Translations under genes and position numbers: made by a program
The notes under the pieces: generated by a model
Told to the model about the DNA's origin: nothing
Databases searched by the model: none
Seen by the model: only the letters and a program-made list of their open reading frames with translations
In this document: in pieces, positions 61,018 through 64,000 of the stretch
Position numbering within the stretch: the stretch's first letter is position 1
Layout: the number at the start of each line of letters is the position of its first letter
Source of the DNA: Acanthosoma haemorrhoidale
Taxonomy: Eukaryota; Arthropoda; Insecta; Hemiptera; Acanthosomatidae
Length of the DNA stretch: 64,000 nucleotides
Assembly (NCBI GenBank): GCA_930367205.1
Contig: OV884013.1
Coordinates: 122,427,827-122,491,826 of the forward strand
Direction: 5' to 3'

Positions 61018-61858
61018 GATTGGGAAGAAAGTAATTTCGGTTTTTTAGTCTGAAATAAAAGTTAAAACTTTCTGTTCGATGACATTTTGCCATCTTTCTG
61101 GTTACTTCACGATCCCGCGCTCATAGAACTTATAGTTCTTATCAGCAAAAAACTCAAATAGTTAGTTTTAAGGTCATCGTTATTACTGAATTTTTTACAA
61201 TTTAAGAAGTTTTGTAAACATCGAAATAAATGATTATGTGAAGGTGCAAGGTCGGGGCTGTAGGGAGGATGTGACATCACTTCCTAACCAAGCTCCAATA
61301 GTTTCGTACGTGTTGCTAAAGATGTGTGAGGCCTCGCATTGTCGTGGCGGAACACAAATATCGAGCTTCTTAACAAGTCCAAGACTTCTTATATGATTTT
61401 CAATTGTTGTGTGTGATACATTTAACTGTTTTGCAATCTCTCGCTCAGTTATATGACGATTCGATTCATTTTATCATCATCAACTTCAGAAGGTCGACCA
61501 GAACAGAGAAAAATCTCCAGAACGAAATTTTTTAAACTAATTCTATCACGTGCGCTCTGTTAAAAAATCAACACCATAAACTTCACATATCTCTTTGTGA
61601 GCCTCAGCCGCTTTCTTGCCTTTATGAAAATAAAAAAGTAAAATGTGTCGAAAATGCTTATTTTTGCACTCCATGTTAAAACTGACAGCTGTAAACTGAC
61701 AGTTGTAACAACAAAATTACACGGAATTTCTTTTTATAGCAACTTAAAGGTATCGACTACTAAATCTCCAAAGAAAAAAATTCTAACATTGACAAAAGAA
61801 TAACGAAACAAACATAACGCTATCTATTAGTGCAAACCAAAATCAACAAAGAACTAAA
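61018..61858 (-). mobile_element. Internally deleted mariner element, family M2, copy 2
   Basis: Minus-strand copy of the element at 50737. The left end (gattgggaagaaagtaattt) is the 3' terminal repeat; the right end near 61,858 is degenerate. Coding remnants read from the N-terminus near 61,675 downwards, through LGLVKKLDI-CVP, directly into the DNAR-H-T block and then FYERGI and PERWQ. The junction between the KLDI-x-VP stretch and the DNAR block is the same as in copy 1. Several further indels and stops are present. Confidence 0.87.
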
Positions 61859-62955
61859 TCATTAAAAATTATACTCCCTTATCAGTGAATTTTCAAATTT
61901 AAATTCTCATTTTTTTATATTGTTTTAATACAGGTCAAATTGGTATGAAATGGAAACAATTGTCTATCTGTGATTAATAATAACTCAGTGTGGATTAGGG
62001 TAGCTTATTTGATCTCTTTGGTTTGTGATTAAGTTAAAATTAAAGTTTGTCTTAAAAACCATTTGTTATTATTGTTTTGAATATATTTTATGATTATCAA
62101 TATCATCTAGGTGCTGGCAAAGTGAAAAAATTAAATTTTCTATGGAATTTTATCTTAAAATTATTTTCCATTTAAATCTATCTTTGTATGATATGGAATA
62201 GACAAATCTAACGCCCTTAACTTGTTAGCCCAGAAAGTCTTCTTAATTAATTATTAGGTGCCAACATATACTCACAACGCCAATATTTAGTCAGGCATTA
62301 AATTTAGTAAAAAAAAAATATTACTGATTGTGTTTTCAGCTGTATGTAATATTTATTCTTTAGATATGGTTCTATTACCACGAAAAAAAATCCCTCAATA
62401 TAAATTTTATAGCTAAGATTTGTATTTTATTTTCGACTCAATCATCTTTATAATGGAACAGTAGCCGAACAGCGGTCTCTCGGGTCGAAGGTTAACTAAA
62501 CACAACGGTTGTAATTGGCTGGAAATATCTTCGTGCCTGGTCACCGTTATTGTTGAAGGTAGCTCTGATGGAGTTGTTTATGTGCCCTTGTTGTTGTTGT
62601 TAGCAGAGGAGTTGGTATTCTTAGCCTGCAACTAGAGCCGAAACAACAAACCACCACTTGCTGGACATGCACTAGGCCAGGAATAGCATCTGTAGCCTCG
62701 CTCTTAAAATTAGATATTTACCAAACTGCATGGGCAAAAGTTTTGGCTTTCAAAAGCAAACTGCTCATTTCGTTCTGAATAGATTGTTTAGAGTATTGGT
62801 GTTTACTTTGAAATGAAGCTCAAGAGATAAAGGGGATGGAATTGGCTATTCTGAGCTAATAACAGTATTGACGAAGATAAGGACTGCATTGAAGAAAAAT
62901 GTACCGAATTTTCTTTCACAACGCAAATGTTAAATTTTATTTCCTTCTGTTGCAG

Positions 62956-63134
62956 AGGTCTCGCAGGAGACGACCCCTCTGGAGCTGCCTATCCGAGGAG
63001 ACCCGTTCTCCGAAGTCCAGCTGGAACTGACTTTTCCCAAGGGCAGACCTCTCTTCGTCTTGAGCGGCAGGAAACTCCAGCTATTGGAACCTCTGGACCG
63101 GGACAACGCTAACCTGTCACACATCGTCTTCCAG
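62956..63134 (+). CDS. Cad99C: Third coding exon of the cadherin gene, body of cadherin repeat EC1
   Basis: It is bounded by an acceptor (ttctgttgcag ending 62955) and a strong donor (gtacgt at 63135). Two bases complete Glu42, then 59 codons give residues 43-101. Visible elements are an acidic stretch ending in LPIRGDP (52-58), a strand EVQLELTFPKG (61-71), FVLSGRKLQLLEP (75-87), the cadherin LDRD motif at 88-91, and the strand NLSHIVFQ (94-101). LDRD followed by a short linker and an S/H-I-V strand is the standard end of a cadherin-repeat beta sheet before the DxNDN linker, which must lie in the next exon. In protocadherin-15 the same order (LDRD, then H-S-I-V-V-Q) is seen. The exon ends in phase 0 and the gene continues beyond base 64000. 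Fly Cad99C acts in apical microvilli, notably of follicle cells; vertebrate PCDH15 forms hair-cell tip links. Role here is by family only. Confidence 0.88.
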
Positions 63135-64000
63135 GTACGTCCGATAGTGTTTTACAATATGACCATTGTAATTTGTCACAATAGTCAAAATACAATGTTC
63201 ATGAAAACCAAATTATACTTACTACCTAACTATAAACTGTTTACAAGTTATCTTCTTTTCCTAAATCTAGCTTAAGGTAATTAATTCTCCATTACCAGGA
63301 ACAATAAATAAAAACCTACTTAATTACTAGATAAAATTAAAAAAATATCAATTAAACAAAAAAATGACCTTGTTTATAAATTATATTTACGTATTAGCGA
63401 ATCGAACTTAAAATTACTCTTTTAATACCCACACTGGAACTATATAACTATGCATCTACGAATCACGAAAATAGTAGAGCGAAGCTCAATGAAGTAACAT
63501 ATGTTTAGTTCTTCTATGACATCTCCTCAGTCTGAGTTAGTCATAATTTCCTATTTCCTTAATACATTTATTGTCGTAATGTTGGCATGTAAAGGTCATG
63601 TAATATCTGACATATTCTTGGAAAACGTGAGCATATATCTATAATCCTCATTCACAAGCTAATGACGTAATAGACAATATATCATTGGGTCACAAAGTAT
63701 AGACTTCATGTAAGTGTAATGCTTACATGTCTGGTATGTAGACTGAAAGACACTTGCAGGAAGACCTGCCTTCTAAGGAAATGACGATGTATTCTGTTTA
63801 CAGAATAAAGTCTATTCGTTTGATTTTGGTTTCTTGTTAGTTAAATCATCTTCATGATGCAGTCTTGAGGTTTTCGAAAAATATCTGTTCTTAGCCAAAG
63901 TTCAGAAATGAGCTAATGAACTTTTCGTTAATTACTGTCCCACATTTCTTTATTCGTTCTAAAATATGCAATATCAAAAAAAAAAAAATTTTTTTTTTTT
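63135..64000 (+). other. Cad99C: Start of intron 3 of the cadherin gene, runs off the window
   Basis: It opens with a consensus donor gtacgt. No acceptor leading to a cadherin-like reading is visible before the window ends. Nothing else is recognised except an A-run followed directly by a T-run at the very end (63976-64000), which may be a low-complexity edge. Confidence 0.7.

Larger units (their letters stand above)
50535..62955 (+). other. Cad99C: Intron 2 of the cadherin gene (12,421 bp, phase 1)
   Basis: It runs from gtaacc to tgttgcag. It contains four mariner-type insertions or fragments, a ~100-bp mariner derivative, a 1.1-kb C-rich minisatellite and two LINE-A copies. AT-rich stretches with nothing recognised: 51,516-52,990, 56,634-57,527, 58,310-59,160 and 61,860-62,955. 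Confidence 0.8.

Overview
This is AT-rich, intron-dominated eukaryotic DNA, most likely from an insect with a large, transposon-loaded genome. Three lines of evidence support this: GT-AG splice sites around short coding exons, 5'-truncated Jockey-like LINEs, and many mariner/Tc1-type transposons of kinds common in insects. The order cannot be fixed from the sequence. I see no tRNA, rRNA, CRISPR array or prokaryotic feature.

Only one host gene is supported. It is the 5' part of a plus-strand cadherin that I assign to the Cad99C / protocadherin-15 family. Its three coding exons are 30574-30632 (start codon and signal peptide), 50469-50534 (a 66-nt exon) and 62956-63134 (start of the first cadherin repeat). 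The introns between them are 19,836 and 12,421 bp, and the gene runs off the right edge after a canonical donor. The exons join in frame into 101 residues. An acceptor one base before the start codon implies at least one unseen upstream 5' UTR exon.

Everything else I can identify is repeats or transposon debris. Region 1-30.5 kb (upstream, or 5' UTR intron): a ~980-bp minisatellite built on a TTTAACAGTCT-like unit, fragments of three LINE families, a segmental tandem duplication, a long-inverted-repeat element, an internally deleted mariner, a Tc1 remnant, a Gypsy-type LTR, and two tandem copies of an ~850-bp repeat ending about 95 bp before exon 1. Intron 1 (30.6-50.5 kb): a pogo-like element, a perfect 175-bp tandem duplication, two DD41D-type transposon derivatives sharing one internal deletion, a solo LTR with a perfect TAATG target duplication, LINE pieces, and three more tandem copies of the ~850-bp repeat. 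Intron 2 (50.5-62.9 kb): two mariner copies sharing another internal deletion, a C-rich minisatellite of about 27 units, a near-complete but dead mariner with a ~100-bp derivative of itself 0.9 kb away, a head-to-head pair of mariner fragments, and a short LINE insertion with a clean 14-bp target duplication.

No undescribed multi-gene system is visible. The most interesting patterns are (i) repeated amplification of internally deleted mariner-type elements, with copies of one family sharing the same breakpoint, (ii) the frame-neutral 66-nt cadherin exon isolated between two very long introns, and (iii) the ~850-bp repeat arrays on both sides of the first coding exon.
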